Origin: Benincasa hispida
Lineage: Eukaryota; Streptophyta; Magnoliopsida; Cucurbitales; Cucurbitaceae
Reading direction: 5' to 3'
NCBI RefSeq assembly: GCF_009727055.1
Contig: NC_052349.1
Coordinates: forward strand, 34,528,134-34,592,133
DNA: 64,000 bases
Shown here one piece after another: positions 12,565 through 24,249 of the stretch. The notes beneath the pieces are model-generated. The model saw only the letters and a list, made by a program, of their open reading frames with translations. It was not told the origin of the DNA and did no database searches. Numbering within the stretch: position 1 is the stretch's first letter; every line of letters begins with the position of its first letter. A program made the translations under genes and the position numbers.

Positions 12565-12645
12565 CTCAGAAACATATTCATCGAGTAGGTGTTTGAGGGA
12601 GTGATGATCCAAGAGATTAGCTTTTTTGGCATTTTTGGTTGCCAT
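12565..12645 (-). pseudogene. Captured exon resembling signal peptidase complex subunit 2
   Basis: On the minus strand an ATG at 12645 opens 27 codons: MATKNAKKANLLDHHSLKHL, then LDEYVSE. A splice-donor-like GTAGAG follows at 12564. The run KANLLDHHS.KH.LDE.VS matches the N-terminal part of plant signal peptidase complex subunit 2 (SPC25, an ER membrane subunit of signal peptidase) as I remember it. Upstream on the same strand lies a pyrimidine- and purine-rich 5'-UTR-like stretch (12646-12760). Only the first exon is clear; transmembrane segments are absent, so it is a captured gene fragment, not a working gene. The identification rests on memory of the family. Confidence 0.6.
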
Positions 12646-13234
12646 TTTTGATAGCTTTCGGTTTCAGTTCTCTTCGCCCTCTATGAAAGTTTGTCTGAAA
12701 TCTAAGAGAGAAAGGAGAGAAACAAAATGTAACCTAATATCATTTTCGTAAGAAAAAAAATGGGGGGGACTGGGGAGGAGGTGGCTGATGGAGAAAATAG
12801 GGTTTAGAAAAGGGATAGATAGGATAGATAGGGATAGAAGCAGGAAATGAAAAAAATGGGGGGGAATGGGTTTTGTTTTTTTTTTTTGAAGGAAAAAAAA
12901 CCCGGATCTAACTGACATTAAAACTATACCTACAATGTCGGTTTAAAACCAACATTAAAGATCCGCTTTTTTTAAAAAAGCCAAAACCGACATTATACAT
13001 TCGGTTTCACTTTTTCCAACCGAAATTAAAGCCCAAAATTCTTGTAGTGAGCAATTCATATATTCAGTAACAACTTATTGAATTTTCAGAAATAAGTTTA
13101 TTGTTTCAAACTATGAGTTTTATGATACAAAACCCAACAAACTCCCACTTGGACTGAAACTCCAGTGGTAACATATATATAGAATATATAATACTGACGT
13201 TTTGAGTTCTACGAAGAAATACAATAAACAAGGG

Positions 13235-13417
13235 CATCACATACCCGTGGGTTTTTCTCCCACTTGCACTAGGGTATATACCTTGTAGTTCTAGTCTTCC
13301 TAGGAGATTCTCAAACACTTTAGCCGAGAGAATCACAGTAAACACGTTAGTATACAATGGAGTTCTTAGTAAACTATATAGGGAATGCATCTTATTTTCA
13401 CAACTCTTGTTTCTCAA
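13235..13417 (-). pseudogene. Copia RNase H C-terminal remnant
   Basis: Minus-strand frame with LSAKVFENLLGRLELQGI, the degenerate end of copia RNase H, close to the purine tract of the 3' LTR. The catalytic part is missing, joined through unassigned AT-rich sequence to gag. This shows an internal deletion that removed integrase, RT and most of RNase H. Confidence 0.6.
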
Positions 13418-14000
13418 TAATGGCTAGGAAGTCATACATTCCCCCCACTACATCGAGGCACCCTCAACTCTTTGAGTAGATGGGTATGATCTGCTCAAAC
13501 AACTTTTGTTATAGTATCAGTTTTGATCAATAACTATTTATTGACAATATTTGATTTTATGGAACATTTTTAAAAAAAATTAAGCCAACAAGGTGTAGAA
13601 ATTTTTTCACTTGATTTCATGTTCTATTAGAATAGCCCTAGAAATCTCAAACTTTCTATATTCCTTACCTTGATCTAATCAAAGTATTCTGAATTTTATT
13701 TTACCTAACAAGTTTTATACACTTTGAATCTTTCAAGTGTTTTGAACTTGTTATTTAGGTTAAATAACTATTTGCCTTTATTGTTTGCTAGCCGTTTTTA
13801 AATATCTAAATATTTGAAAATGGCTTTTTAACTAGGTTGGTTCTAACAAAAGCTACTTTACGATAGAACAAACATAACTTTTGCTAATGAACATTTCATA
13901 TATAACAAAAAGTTTAAACAATTTTTTCTTTACAATAGGATAAAATAACTTTCATTACAATAACAAAAGTAAACAAGGTTGTCTTGCCTTTTCTACCAGT
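13418..14000. other. Unassigned AT-rich interior of minus copia element
   Basis: Between the RNase H tail and the gag tail. No frame longer than a few tens of codons and no recognised motif. It may be a filler insertion or heavily decayed pol. Confidence 0.5.
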
Positions 14001-14682
14001 AGGTTTCTTTTTTCCTTTACCTTTATTATTCTTTATTGGAATACTTTTATTCTTTGAAGAAGAAGCAATATCAGGCTTCGTAGAGGACAATCCTCTTTTC
14101 TTAGCAGTAGTAACATTTACTTATAATTCTAGTCCTTTAGCCCTCACCATGGTTTTGTAAGCCTATAGCTCATTGAGAAGCATAGTCAAGTTATACTCTA
14201 TTTTATTCACAAGTGCATTCAAACAGAATTGCAAGAAACTATTCGGAAAATATTCGAGAATAAAACCAACTTGACTTTTCTCATCAACGATAGCACCATT
14301 TACGTTTTCCATGTTGAAATGGACCATCATGTCCTGGACACGTTCTCTGATAGAGGCCCTTTCTTTCATACGACAGTTGTAAACGTATTTGATAATATCA
14401 TGCCTTAGGGAGAAGGATGGTTGTCCAAACATCCCACGTAGAGACTCCATAATCTGCCTGGCAGTCTCGTGATGTTTCTTTCTCGTTAGCCCATATCCAT
14501 CTATCGTATGCATCCCGAACATTTCGGTTTGCATTTGAGCCAAGAACGGGAGGACACTCCTTTATTAAAACGAATCGTAGGTCATCTATCACCAGTATAG
14601 TAATTAAGTTTGTTTTCCACGTGACATAATTATCCCCAGTAAGTTTATCAAATGCCAACAATTGTACTAAAGAACTCGTCAT
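14000..14682 (-). pseudogene. gag: Copia gag (UBN2-type), frameshifted
   Basis: The minus-strand start at 14682 gives MTSSLVQLLAFDKLTGDNYV, the characteristic N-terminus of plant copia gag of the UBN2/DUF4219 type, then DLRFVL and YDRWIWANEK. After ANEK the frame is broken. It resumes in another frame (14163-14530) with QIMESLRGMFGQPSFSLRHD, DMMVHFNMENVNGAIVDE and a C-terminal LLNEL. A lysine- and serine-rich tail follows to about 14000. No CCHC zinc knuckle is visible. Gag would form the virus-like particle, but this copy cannot make a complete protein. Confidence 0.8.
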
Positions 14683-15179
14683 TCTGAAAAATATAAACAA
14701 ATTTTATCAGTGAATTGCTTTTTAAACCCAATTAAGTTTTAGCAAAGTAATAATGTACCCAAAATTATTATTATTATTATTATTGCAATGATACTACAAC
14801 AAGACATTCTTGACTAAATACTATCCTCAAAATAACTCATATTCTGATAGTTATTTAGTTACCGTTTTTTGTCAGAAATTACTAACACTTTAGTAATTCC
14901 GTAAGTATACTCCTCTATTTTCAGACCTCAGAAGTCGGGCCAAACTATGCTACCAAATTGGAAAGTCAAAGTTGAAAACGACCTAAGAAATCTTATCCAT
15001 TTCTGGAGTTTGAGTTGTTCCGAATCCTATATTACAACCCTCCGAGGGGATAGTCGTTGTTAAAATGCGATGTCGACTTAAAGACGACAAGCAGGCACAA
15101 CATAGGAATCTCACGATCCAAATAAATAGAAGAGACCGTATGACACATATCCTTCACCCACTTACCATGAACTACTTCT

Positions 15180-15620
15180 CCCATCCATTTTGATATTGGC
15201 CCATACAAACACCTTCCGAATGGAGGTCACTCTCAGGGTGACACAAGCGTCATATGCATCTCACAGTGTGAATTTCTAAGAACGTGAGAATTGAAATCAA
15301 TATATTGTATATGTGATTTTACATTGAACAACTTCCCCTCATTCATCTTGATATTGACTTATACAAACACTTTCTGAATAGAGGTCACTCACAAGGTGAC
15401 ACAAAGCATCAATAAATCTCACAGTGTGAAATTCTTAGGACGTGAGAACGAAAATCAAAATATCACTTTTGATTTTGCTGTTAATAACTTCCTTTATTCA
15501 CCATAATTTCGATTCATGTACTTGCTTTCCGAATAGAGGTCACTCCTAGGGTGACATGAAATGAAACATGGATTGAGATTGTGAACTCTTAGGGACACGA
15601 GAGCTAAAAATGACATATCG
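15180..15620 (-). repeat. About 157-base tandem repeat in copia leader
   Basis: Three diverged units mark the minus element's leader, each with CATTTTGATATTGG-like, CTTTCCGAATAGAGGTCACTC-like and ACGTGAGA blocks. The word AGGTCAC recurs at 15224, 15382 and about 15537, giving spacings of 158 and 155. The same unit occurs twice in the opposite orientation in the plus leader near 8060-8275. Confidence 0.75.
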
Positions 15621-16509
15621 TATATGTTATTAATCTTTCATTGAAGTATTTTAAATTCTTACTGAAGTGTTCTAATAACATATCATATATGCTATTAAAC
15701 TCCCACTAAAGTGTCCTAACATTTATTTGGGTATAATTTTACTCAGGTTTGTTCCAGCTAATTAAACAACCTAAGTCTAGGTTTTTATCCAAGTATAATG
15801 TTTATATTTGGATTTAACCTATGATGTCTAGGTGATAAACAAGTTCTTAAAACCTCACATCGCTCACGTATTTCTCATAAAGTCGGTTAACAACGCTCAA
15901 TTATTCGGCCATAATCCCCAGGTAGGAGGTGTTCCGTAGACCATCAACTTAAATATCCCCAGCCTTAGACAGGATTATATATCGGTTAAGTTTGTAACTA
16001 TATTTTACAAGATGTCGACCTATTTTAACTATTAAAATAGGTGATTAACCTACGTGAATATGCAACTTATTTTTAATATGGATTTTAAATGTCTAACCCA
16101 ATTTTATAACAAATTACAAAATTTTAGACATGCAATCCATCCACAACATACATCAAAGGCATTCAATATTTAATATAACATTTATATTAAAACATTTGAA
16201 ACCCTATGCACGCATACTATATAATATAATATTTTATAACATACTTTTAATATATGTAACATGCTTCCTATGGTGGGATTTAAAATCTACATGGCATACT
16301 ATATGCATATACAAGATTTATTTAATTATAACATACATCACATGCATAAATAATTAAACACAAACTAATATGATTTTGTTTTGGCACTTTCAAGCAAGCA
16401 AAGGCCTAAAATTACAAAAATCAACAAAAATCGAATTCAAAACACTTCTGGAATGCTTGTACCACCTTGAACTGGACCTGCAATGCTCAAAACTGTGCTG
16501 AACCAGGCA

Positions 16510-16790
16510 AAGAACCATCGAGTATGCCATCAAGTATCGAGTATGCCTTCAAACACCATCATGCATCGAGTATTTCATTAAATACCAGCAAGTATGAGCA
16601 TCGAGTACCATTGAGTATGGTATCATTCATCGAGTATTTAACGAAATACCATCGAGTATAAGCATTGAGCATCATCGAGTATGGCATTGTGCATCTAGTA
16701 TTTCACAAAATACCATCAAGTTGCTCATCGAGTAAGGCATCATGCATCGAGTTTCTAAGCATCGAGCATCGAGTTTTGAGCAGAGGCTGA
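16510..16790. repeat. CATCGAGTA short-word cluster
   Basis: More than a dozen irregular copies of CATCGAGTA or close variants (AGTATCGAGTATGCC, GAGCATCGAG, CATTGAGTATGG) in about 280 bases of leader sequence. Spacing is irregular, so it is a scrambled minisatellite rather than a clean tandem array. Confidence 0.7.
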
Positions 16791-17056
16791 AAATTTGGTT
16801 CCTACTGCTTGACCTTCTTCATTTCTTTCTTCAATTACAACCTAATTCCAACTCTAATAACTCCATACAAATTACAAACATTTAAACACACATTAAGACT
16901 CATTAAACAAGAGTCAATTAAAAAATTACAACATAATTAAAAAAAAAAAAACAATGCCAAAACTCAGAGAAATCACATCAGTTCATCATTTTCATGCAAC
17001 TTATGAAACAACACCCACCAAGCCAAAGTTAAACTGAATTGAATGCTTAATTATTA

Positions 17057-17068
17057 TCTGATATCAAT
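17057..17068 (-). other. Primer binding site of minus copia element
   Basis: Reverse complement ATTGATATCAGA, one substitution from the initiator-Met tRNA site TTGGTATCAGA, directly next to the LTR start at 17069. It orients the element to the minus strand. Confidence 0.75.
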
Positions 17069-18953
17069 TGTTGGATTGAGGAAGCAAGCATCGGAAGTAA
17101 AAGAAGACCATTAAGCATTCTAATTCATTAATTTTGGCTTTAGATTAAGCATGCTCATGAGATTAAAAAGGGTTTCATGACATACCTTTGAAGAACACCT
17201 TAAATCACGATTTTAGCTGCAATCTCCTTGAATTCAGCTTGCGACTACCACAAGACCTTTCCTACTATCCTCTAGGTGCCTTAGATTGAGTCGTGGGACT
17301 CAAAATAAGCTTGAATTGAAGGAAATTTGGAGGATATGGTACTAGTTTTCAGCTCGAAGAACTCTTCTTCAACAGACAAAATTTCAGAGTTTCGGTAGCA
17401 ATTGCATGAAGAATTCCACTCAGACTCTTCAGTATTTATTGCATGATCATCATGTAAGAAAAAATGCTACATGAATTCCAGCACATGCTTGGAATTTTGA
17501 CTAAGAAAAGAAGTGGATTATGAATGAGCTCGTTGAGCTTTTAGTGGAAAAATCTAACCTTTTAAATTTTGAAACTAATTTCAAAATAAAATTCAATTTT
17601 CAGTTTTTATTTTATAATTACAATTGAAATTATATTAATTTTACAAAATTAATTCAAAACTAATTTTCTAATAAAATTAATAATAAATAATTAATTAAAC
17701 AATTTAATTAATTCTATTAATCTAATATTAAATATTACATTAATCCATCAATCTCTCCACTACCACGGATCCCTATTCATGATTTAAATAATAATCGATT
17801 CTCCAATTTCGTTTAATTTTGAAATAAAATGTGTATCTATATCACATATAATTACCAAATTCCTTTAATTCTAATTTGAACATTTCAAATCAACTGATCG
17901 TGCTATTCTAAGACTAATCCGTTTGTGAGCTAGTAGGGGGACCTAGTGGACCTACAGATCATGGGCTCCAACGATCCGAGATTAATCGGCTAAACTCTTT
18001 ACACCGAATTAACCCTTTTCGTTAACTAGTGGGTCACTCCACTAAACCCTGTAGTTGCACTCCCCTCACTGTAGATACATTGTGTCCACTTGATATAACT
18101 ATGATTAGTAAGTTAACCCTTCACAGGTTGTTCGTAATAACGACTGGGTCAAAAGGTTGTTGTACCCACGAGATTACTCTTGTTCCTTAAGTCCCATTGA
18201 CCCTCTAATGAATAATTGGTTTGTGATCCGATAATCAATCTGAGTCACTCTCGAGCCAATAAGAGGGTGAGGCCCCTTGTTCAAGATACGAAATCAGTCC
18301 TTAAGGAAAAACCTATCTACTACCCCTGAGAGTGGGTAGGAGTGAGTTCTATCTTGCACCCTATGTGCCCAGCTATCTACTCGATCTTACCTATGAAAAG
18401 GGAGGCTTGGCGCCATTGAGCCAACCCTCAACTATGAAAATCTAAGGATAATCCCGAATAAATAGGAGTTCATAGTTAGCTCATGATTTAAGTCAAGTTA
18501 CCTAGGTCAACATTTTGAAATAGTGTCTTAAACAGTAAACAATGTTATAAATTAAGAGTGACTTATTTCGTGGTCCAATCTTGTGCAAACTCATTGCACA
18601 AGATGCCCCACTCCTCAAGTCATGACATTACAAATTAGGATCACTTCATTTGTAACACTTTACAACTCTTTGTAACAACTACAGAGTGGGTCACATCCAA
18701 TAGTGTTAATAGAATAAGGCATCCAACCTTATTCATATACTATAGACCATTTTGACTATTTACTCGAACCTAATCCACTTTTATGTCTCCACATCAAGTT
18801 CAAATACTCATGTAATAGTCATGGATCTTTTAGTTTATTGGATTTATTTCTAAAACGAAATAAGCAATTCATATATTCAATAACAACTTATTGAATTTTC
18901 ATAAATAATTTTATTGTTTACAAACCACGAGTTTTAGGACATAAAATCCAACA
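17069..18953 (-). repeat. 5' LTR of minus copia element
   Basis: A 1885-base LTR whose outer end (18953) reads TGTTGGATTTTATGTCC on the minus strand and whose inner end reads ...CAATCCAACA before the primer site: perfect TGTTGG/CCAACA termini. It is homologous to 8638-13139. Its outer end lies inside the LTR at 18954-20972. Confidence 0.9.
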
Positions 18954-20972
18954 ATATATGCTTATTATATCATTCAACCATACAATGGGCAATTTAGAAA
19001 TAATATAAAGACCAAAAAAACAACAATTCGCCTACTGTAAATTCAAAACCTATTTTAAGTATGCTTAAAGTTCATAGAAAATAGATAGAAAATCTTTACC
19101 TTTGTAGAACCAAGTGAGAATCCAACTCTCCAATTAGGATTTTAGAATATCACAAAAAACACAACCTTCCAATCCTCTGAGAAACTTTTGGTAAATTTTG
19201 GTTCATGGGAGCCAATTGTATTGGAGAAAAAAAAAAGATGAAGAAGGAATTTTCTTTGAGAGAAGTAAAAATTCAGAATTCTTCTGTGCATGATTTTTTT
19301 TATTCTTTTTTCCTCTGTGACCAAAACCAATTTTTTCATCAATCGAGATAGAGGGGGAGAGGAACATGGAACCACCCACGTTTTTAGATAACTCCTGGGA
19401 GTTATCTAATTAATTAACTTACTTAATTGTGAATTAATAAATAACTAATTAATCATTAATTAAATCTAATTTAATTAATGATTTCATTTAAATCATATTA
19501 AATGAAACATCTCTCATATAATCTATAGTTTTAATTCAATTAATTAAATTAAACTAAATTAAATTAAATTAAATTATTATTTAATTCTCAAATTAAATTA
19601 TCTCCAAATTAAATATCAAATATTGAATTTGGCTTACATTTGAATCATATCCAATTTATATTTCTCTCATAACCTATAGTTTTAATGTGCATCAAATACA
19701 CATTAATTTTAACCTATAGTTTCAATATGAATCCAATTCATTAATATTTGAACTCTTTCAAATATTTTATTATCTCATAAATTAATTTTGAATCATATCT
19801 AAAATTAAATTTAAATAATAAAGTTTAATTAAAATATAAACTTTATATTATAATGTATCATTATACATTATATTATTTCCACAAGTGAATTTGAACATTT
19901 TAAACTTTATTCAAAGTATAGTTACCTCAATTCCTTTTACGAGCTAGTAAGAGGAACTCAAGAACCTACAGATTAGATGCTCCAACGATATGAGATTAAT
20001 TGGCTAAACTCATTAACCAATTCAACAATATTTGTTAACTGTGGGTACACTCTACTAAAGACACATAATTGCACTCTTCTTACTGCAAATATAATTTTTG
20101 TGTCCACGGATATAGACCAATGACAACAATTTAGTCCTTCATGAGTGTTCATAACACTAGCTGGGTCAAATTACTGTTTTACCCCTGGGTTACCTTTGTA
20201 TACTTAACTACCAGTGCTCCTCTAATGAACAACCTATTTATGGCTCAACCATTAAACAGAAACCCTTCTCGAGACAGTAAGAGGGTAGGACCTTTTGTTC
20301 AAGTCTCGGAGACACCATTTAAGGGAACACTCATATTTGTATCCTAAAGTTAGGAAGAAGTGAATTCCATTTCGTGAAATTATGTTCTCAACTCCCAACT
20401 CTCTCTTGTCCCCAAAATGGTAGGTTTATTGAGTCTGTGAGCTGACCACTCTCACCCATAAAAATCAAAGTACAATCCTTCATGGAGTCCATAACTCATT
20501 CAGGATTAAGACTAAGTTACCTAGGTCATCCAAATGAAATAGAAATCTAACTAGTCAACGAAGTTACATCTAGTGGTTACTATTTCGTAGTTCGGTCTTA
20601 TGCAAACTCATTAAATAGGATACCCCCACTTGTATGTCCCCTACACAAACGCATTGGATCATTGTATTTGTATCAAATACAAAGTGGGTCATATCCACAG
20701 AGTCACCAGTATAAGGTACCTAACCTTATCCATATACTATAGACCCTTTAGGTTGTATCTTGAATACTGATCCTCATATATCTCCACATAAAGTTCAAGA
20801 CTCATACGACAATATAGGATGTTAGTTTGATTGGATTAGGGTTATTTAGGCAATATTAATATAAGATAAAAAAAAATAATAACTATTTATTGCAATAAAC
20901 ATTAATAACACTTTGATGGTCGATCAAATGTTACATTTACTATCTACGAGTTTTAGGGCATAAAACCCAACA
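18954..20972 (-). repeat. 3' LTR of disrupted minus copia element
   Basis: The LTR start on the minus strand is at 20972 (TGTTGGGTTTTATGCCC). Its purine tract lies at 20973-20986, whose plus-strand form is ATTCCCACTTGAAC. The inner end is cut at 18953/18954 by the neighbouring element, with roughly 100 terminal bases lost compared with 52002. It includes an (AATTA)n-like stretch near 19540-19580. Confidence 0.8.
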
Positions 20973-20986
20973 ATTCCCACTTGAAC

Positions 20987-21372
20987 TAAAACTACAATTA
21001 GTGGGATGTATATACAATAAATAATCCAAAGCTGTAAATGTCAAATGTAAAAGTACATTACATGAAAAGTAAATATACAAATACAATAAACTAGGGCATC
21101 CTTATACCCATTACACATCTCCCACTTGCCCTAGATTAAATTGTATACTTGCCTCGTAGACCTAGACTCAGATGACCCTCAAACACTTTAGTCGAGAGAT
21201 TCTTCATAAATGGATCAGTGATGTTGTGCTCCAAAGCGATCTTCAATCACGCCTCATCATCGCACTATCTCCCGTATTAGGTGATACTTCCTCTCTATAT
21301 GATTTCCTCGTTTGTGGCTATCAGGTTCTTTCGAGTTGGCTACTACCCCACTGTTGTCACAATATAATGTAT
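20987..21372 (-). pseudogene. Copia RNase H C-terminal fragment
   Basis: The minus-strand reading gives TLYCDNSGVVANSKEPDSHK, then RGNHIERKYHLIREIV: the copia RNase H catalytic DNSG block and the conserved KRGKHIE region. Stops and frame changes follow before the purine tract. Everything upstream of DNSG is missing, cut where a plus-strand LTR and its purine tract begin. Confidence 0.8.
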
Positions 21373-22415
21373 GTCACTAAGCTTTAGGACAAGTGGGAGA
21401 TTGTTGGAATTGGTATCCTAAATCTCCTTGTAATCTCATAGTTTGTAAACTTTGTATAAACATATTGTTGTTAATAAAATAAGTGTTATTTTATAAGCAT
21501 ATACTCAATCCAATAAACTAAGATCCTAGGTTATTTTATGTAATTTAAACAAGTATGTAGAGACATACAAGTGGATCTTGTTTAAATAATAACCTAAACG
21601 GTCTGTAGTAGATGGATAAGGCTGGGTACCTTATCCTAGTGACACTATAGATATGGCTTTCTTTGTAGGTGTTACAAGTGTTGTAAAGTGCTATAAATGA
21701 TCTAATCCTAATCATTCATGTAAATAAATATGAGTGAGGATATATTATACAAAGAGTTTGTATAAGACCAGATCACGAAATGATTAGTCTCTTTATATAA
21801 CGCCGTTAATAATAGAGACTTACATTTCATTAGGATGACCATAGTGAAGGAACTCTAATGAGAGAACCTTGAGTGGAAGCGGATCGACCAAATTCCATTT
21901 TTATTGAATACAAGATTTACAGTAAACAAATAATAAGATATGCATTTAATTCTAAATTACAGTATGCTTTAAAAGAAAGGGTTTCAAGAAACCTCACCTT
22001 TGAAGATCTTTTCTTCACGATTTTCCCTCGACGGATCACGAACAACTTGAAGACCTTCTTCAAGATACATCTCAAACAAAACCTGGACAATACCACAAAA
22101 TTACCTTGGTATTCTCAGCGTGAGAACCCAGGAGTGGTGGGCTTTGACTATTTTGGTTAAAAAGGAAAAGTTAAGGTGTAGGAGGGAGCTTGAGAATGTT
22201 CAAAACTCAAGACAAAAAAAAAAAAAAAAGAACTCTTTTGTATTTTCTTTACTATCTCAATCATTTTCTTTTAGCCTTGAAGAAGAAGAATAAGCCTTTT
22301 TTCTTTTTCTACTTTCCATAAATAACCACCACCCACATTAGAAAAGATGGGGAAGGGAGTTATTATTTAAATAATAATAATAATAATATTAATATGAATA
22401 TGAAAACTAACTTAT

Positions 22416-22456
<41 letters not shown>

Positions 22457-22457
22457 G
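22416..22457. repeat. (CA)n-(TA)n microsatellite
   Basis: Roughly thirteen CA units followed directly by about eight AT units and GTGATATC, inside the copia LTR. Confidence 0.9.
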
Positions 22458-22489
22458 TGATATCAAATATTACATGGAAAATTATTTCA

Positions 22490-22676
22490 AATAGTAAAAC
22501 TATCGAAAATATTTACAAAATATAGCAAAATTTTAGAATTATCAATAATAGACGCCGATAGGAATTGATAGACACTGATAGAAGTCTATCAGTGTCTATC
22601 ACGTCTATCATTGATAGTTCTAAAATTTTGTTATATCTTTTAAATATTTTGGTTTATTTTTTTAAATTTAAAAACA
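22490..22676. mobile_element. Fold-back MITE
   Basis: A near-palindromic block of about 185 bases. The left arm has AAATATAGCAAAATTTTAGAA and TATCAATAATAGACG; the right arm carries their inverted forms TATCATTGATAG and TTCTAAAATTTTG; the centre is GATAGACACTGATAGA / TCTATCAGTGTCTATC. It has no coding capacity. I remember this GATAGACTTCTATC-type palindrome as very common in cucurbit introns and intergenic DNA. I cannot read a convincing target duplication, so the superfamily is left open. Confidence 0.7.
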
Positions 22677-24249
22677 GGCAATATAACATATAACCTATGG
22701 TTTTCATATTGTATCACATACATATAAATTGTAGTTTCTTTTCTCTATTATACGGCATTTAATATAAATCATATTTATATTAAATTTAACAACTATGAAT
22801 CCAATTCAAATACATTATGACAATTATATCACATATAATCGAAACAACTTAATTATATCATATATAATTAAATCCCTCTATTAATTTGAATAATTCAAAT
22901 TAATAAAAAAAACTGATTCTCAACTAAATCCTATTGAGCTACCAAACTTCGAGACACCGAACAAATTCCCTAGGACTGGGACGAAAAGTAATTATCACGG
23001 GAAAATTCTTGATGATCTTTGGCATTTTCCTTTTCAGTTTGATCTTTTTGTTGCGTCACTGAGAGGATTAATGTCAGATCCACAAGGGGGTCGGGCTTGG
23101 ATTCACTTTCACTTACCGAAGTTGAGTGGGTACCTTATGGACCTATAGCTTGAAGCTTAAATGGTATATGAATAATTAATTAAACTCTTTAATTACAATA
23201 TTCACCATCCGTTAACTGTCGAGCACTCCACTAAAGACCGACAGCTGCATTCTTCGCACTATAGATATATTTCTATGTCCATTGGATATAACCAATAACT
23301 AGTACGATGACCCTTCACAAATTGCTCGTAAGTATAGCTAGGTCAAATTACCGTTTTGCCCCTGTAGTTACATCTAACTTCTTAAGTACCACTGATCCCT
23401 TTAATGAATAATAGATCATAGTCCAACTATGACTAAACCCCTCTCGGGCCAGGAGAGGGTGTGGCAGCACATTGTTCAAGACTCAGAATCAACCTTTAAG
23501 GGAGCAATTTATCTACTTACCCCTGCCCTAGGGAAAGAGTGAATTCAATTTTGTGTAACTGAGTTCCCAGCTTCTCAATCAGACAAATCCCCAAAATGGT
23601 AGGCTTGTTGAGCTGACGATCTGGCCACTCTCTCCCATACAAATCAAAGGATCGCACTCATAGGCAGAAGTTCACGACTCACTCAAGATTCAGGTCATGT
23701 TACCTATGGTCATTCTGGTAAAATGTAAGTCTCTATTATGAACGGTGTTATATAATGAGACTAAACATTTCGTGGTCTGGTCTTATACAAACTCATTTGT
23801 ATAGAATATCCCCGCTCGCATGTCTATACATGAATGATCAGGATCAGCTTATTTGTAGCACTTTACAACAATTGTAAAACCTATAAAGCAGACCATACTC
23901 GTAGTGTCACCAGGATAAGATACCCAGCCTTATCCATCTACTACAGACCATTATTAAGTTATCACTAAAACATGATCCACCCGTATGTCTCTACATACAT
24001 GTTTAAGTTACAAAGATAACCTTGGATGTAGTTTATTAGTTTGTGGTTAATGCAACTAAAATATAAATTTTTTTATAGACAATGAATAAAATATCAAAGA
24101 TTTTATTAAATACATAATGAGTTTGTTCAATAATGTTTACAAGCTATAAGACCCTACGAGATTTAGGGCATCAACCGCAACAATCTCCCACTTGACTTAA
24201 TGCCAGTGGGATGTAGAATATAATCAAAATACAAAGTACATAAGTAATA

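Larger units (their letters stand above)
10188..13049. mobile_element. CACTA (En/Spm-type) DNA transposon, non-autonomous
   Basis: 2862 bases with degenerate CACTA ends: CACCAGAAGAAATTCGGGC at the left and, on the other strand, CACTACAAGAATTTTGGGC at the right (15 of 19 match). A 3-base duplication AGC lies at 10185-10187 and 13050-13052; the related LTR near 18860 is uninterrupted at this point. Both ends carry dense subterminal copies of ACCGACATTAAAG in direct and inverted orientation, often as palindromes (10205-10440 and 12905-13040), as expected for transposase-binding subterminal regions. No TNPD/TNPA transposase coding is visible. The middle holds gene-like pieces, including an exon resembling signal peptidase subunit 2, so it is probably a gene-capturing non-autonomous copy. 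Confidence 0.92.
8638..13139 (-). repeat. 3' LTR of minus copia element, split by a CACTA element
   Basis: Homologous by eye to 17069-18953 from the word CAGCTCGAAGAACTC (about 8646) through the LTR start at 13139 (reverse complement TGTTGGGTTTTG). The CACTA insertion occupies 10188-13049 with AGC duplicated at each side. The LTR lacks its last about 270 bases. Confidence 0.85.
8638..18953 (-). mobile_element. Ty1-copia element lacking integrase and RT
   Basis: Minus-strand element. Its 5' LTR (17069-18953) abuts a primer site (17057-17068). Its 3' LTR (8638-13139) abuts a purine tract whose plus-strand form is AACTCCCACTTGG (13140-13152). The interior of about 3.9 kb holds a leader with tandem repeats, a frameshifted gag, about 0.6 kb of unassigned AT-rich sequence, and only the last residues of RNase H. 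Integrase and RT are gone, so it could move only with proteins from relatives. The 3' LTR has lost about 270 bases of its U5 end at 8638 and carries a CACTA transposon. Confidence 0.85.
21845..24182 (-). repeat. 3' LTR (2.3 kb) of minus copia element
   Basis: The minus-strand start TGTTGCGGTTGATGCCC is at 24182 and the end GTTCCTTCA at 21845. The plus-strand purine-tract complement ATCTCCCACTTGACT follows at 24183. It contains a (CA)n(TA)n microsatellite and a fold-back MITE, which account for some of its extra length. Confidence 0.88.

Noticed and set aside
15180..15620. Regularly spaced repeats that could recall a CRISPR array
   Set aside because: The unit is about 157 bases, diverged, eukaryotic and lies in a retrotransposon leader; no cas genes.
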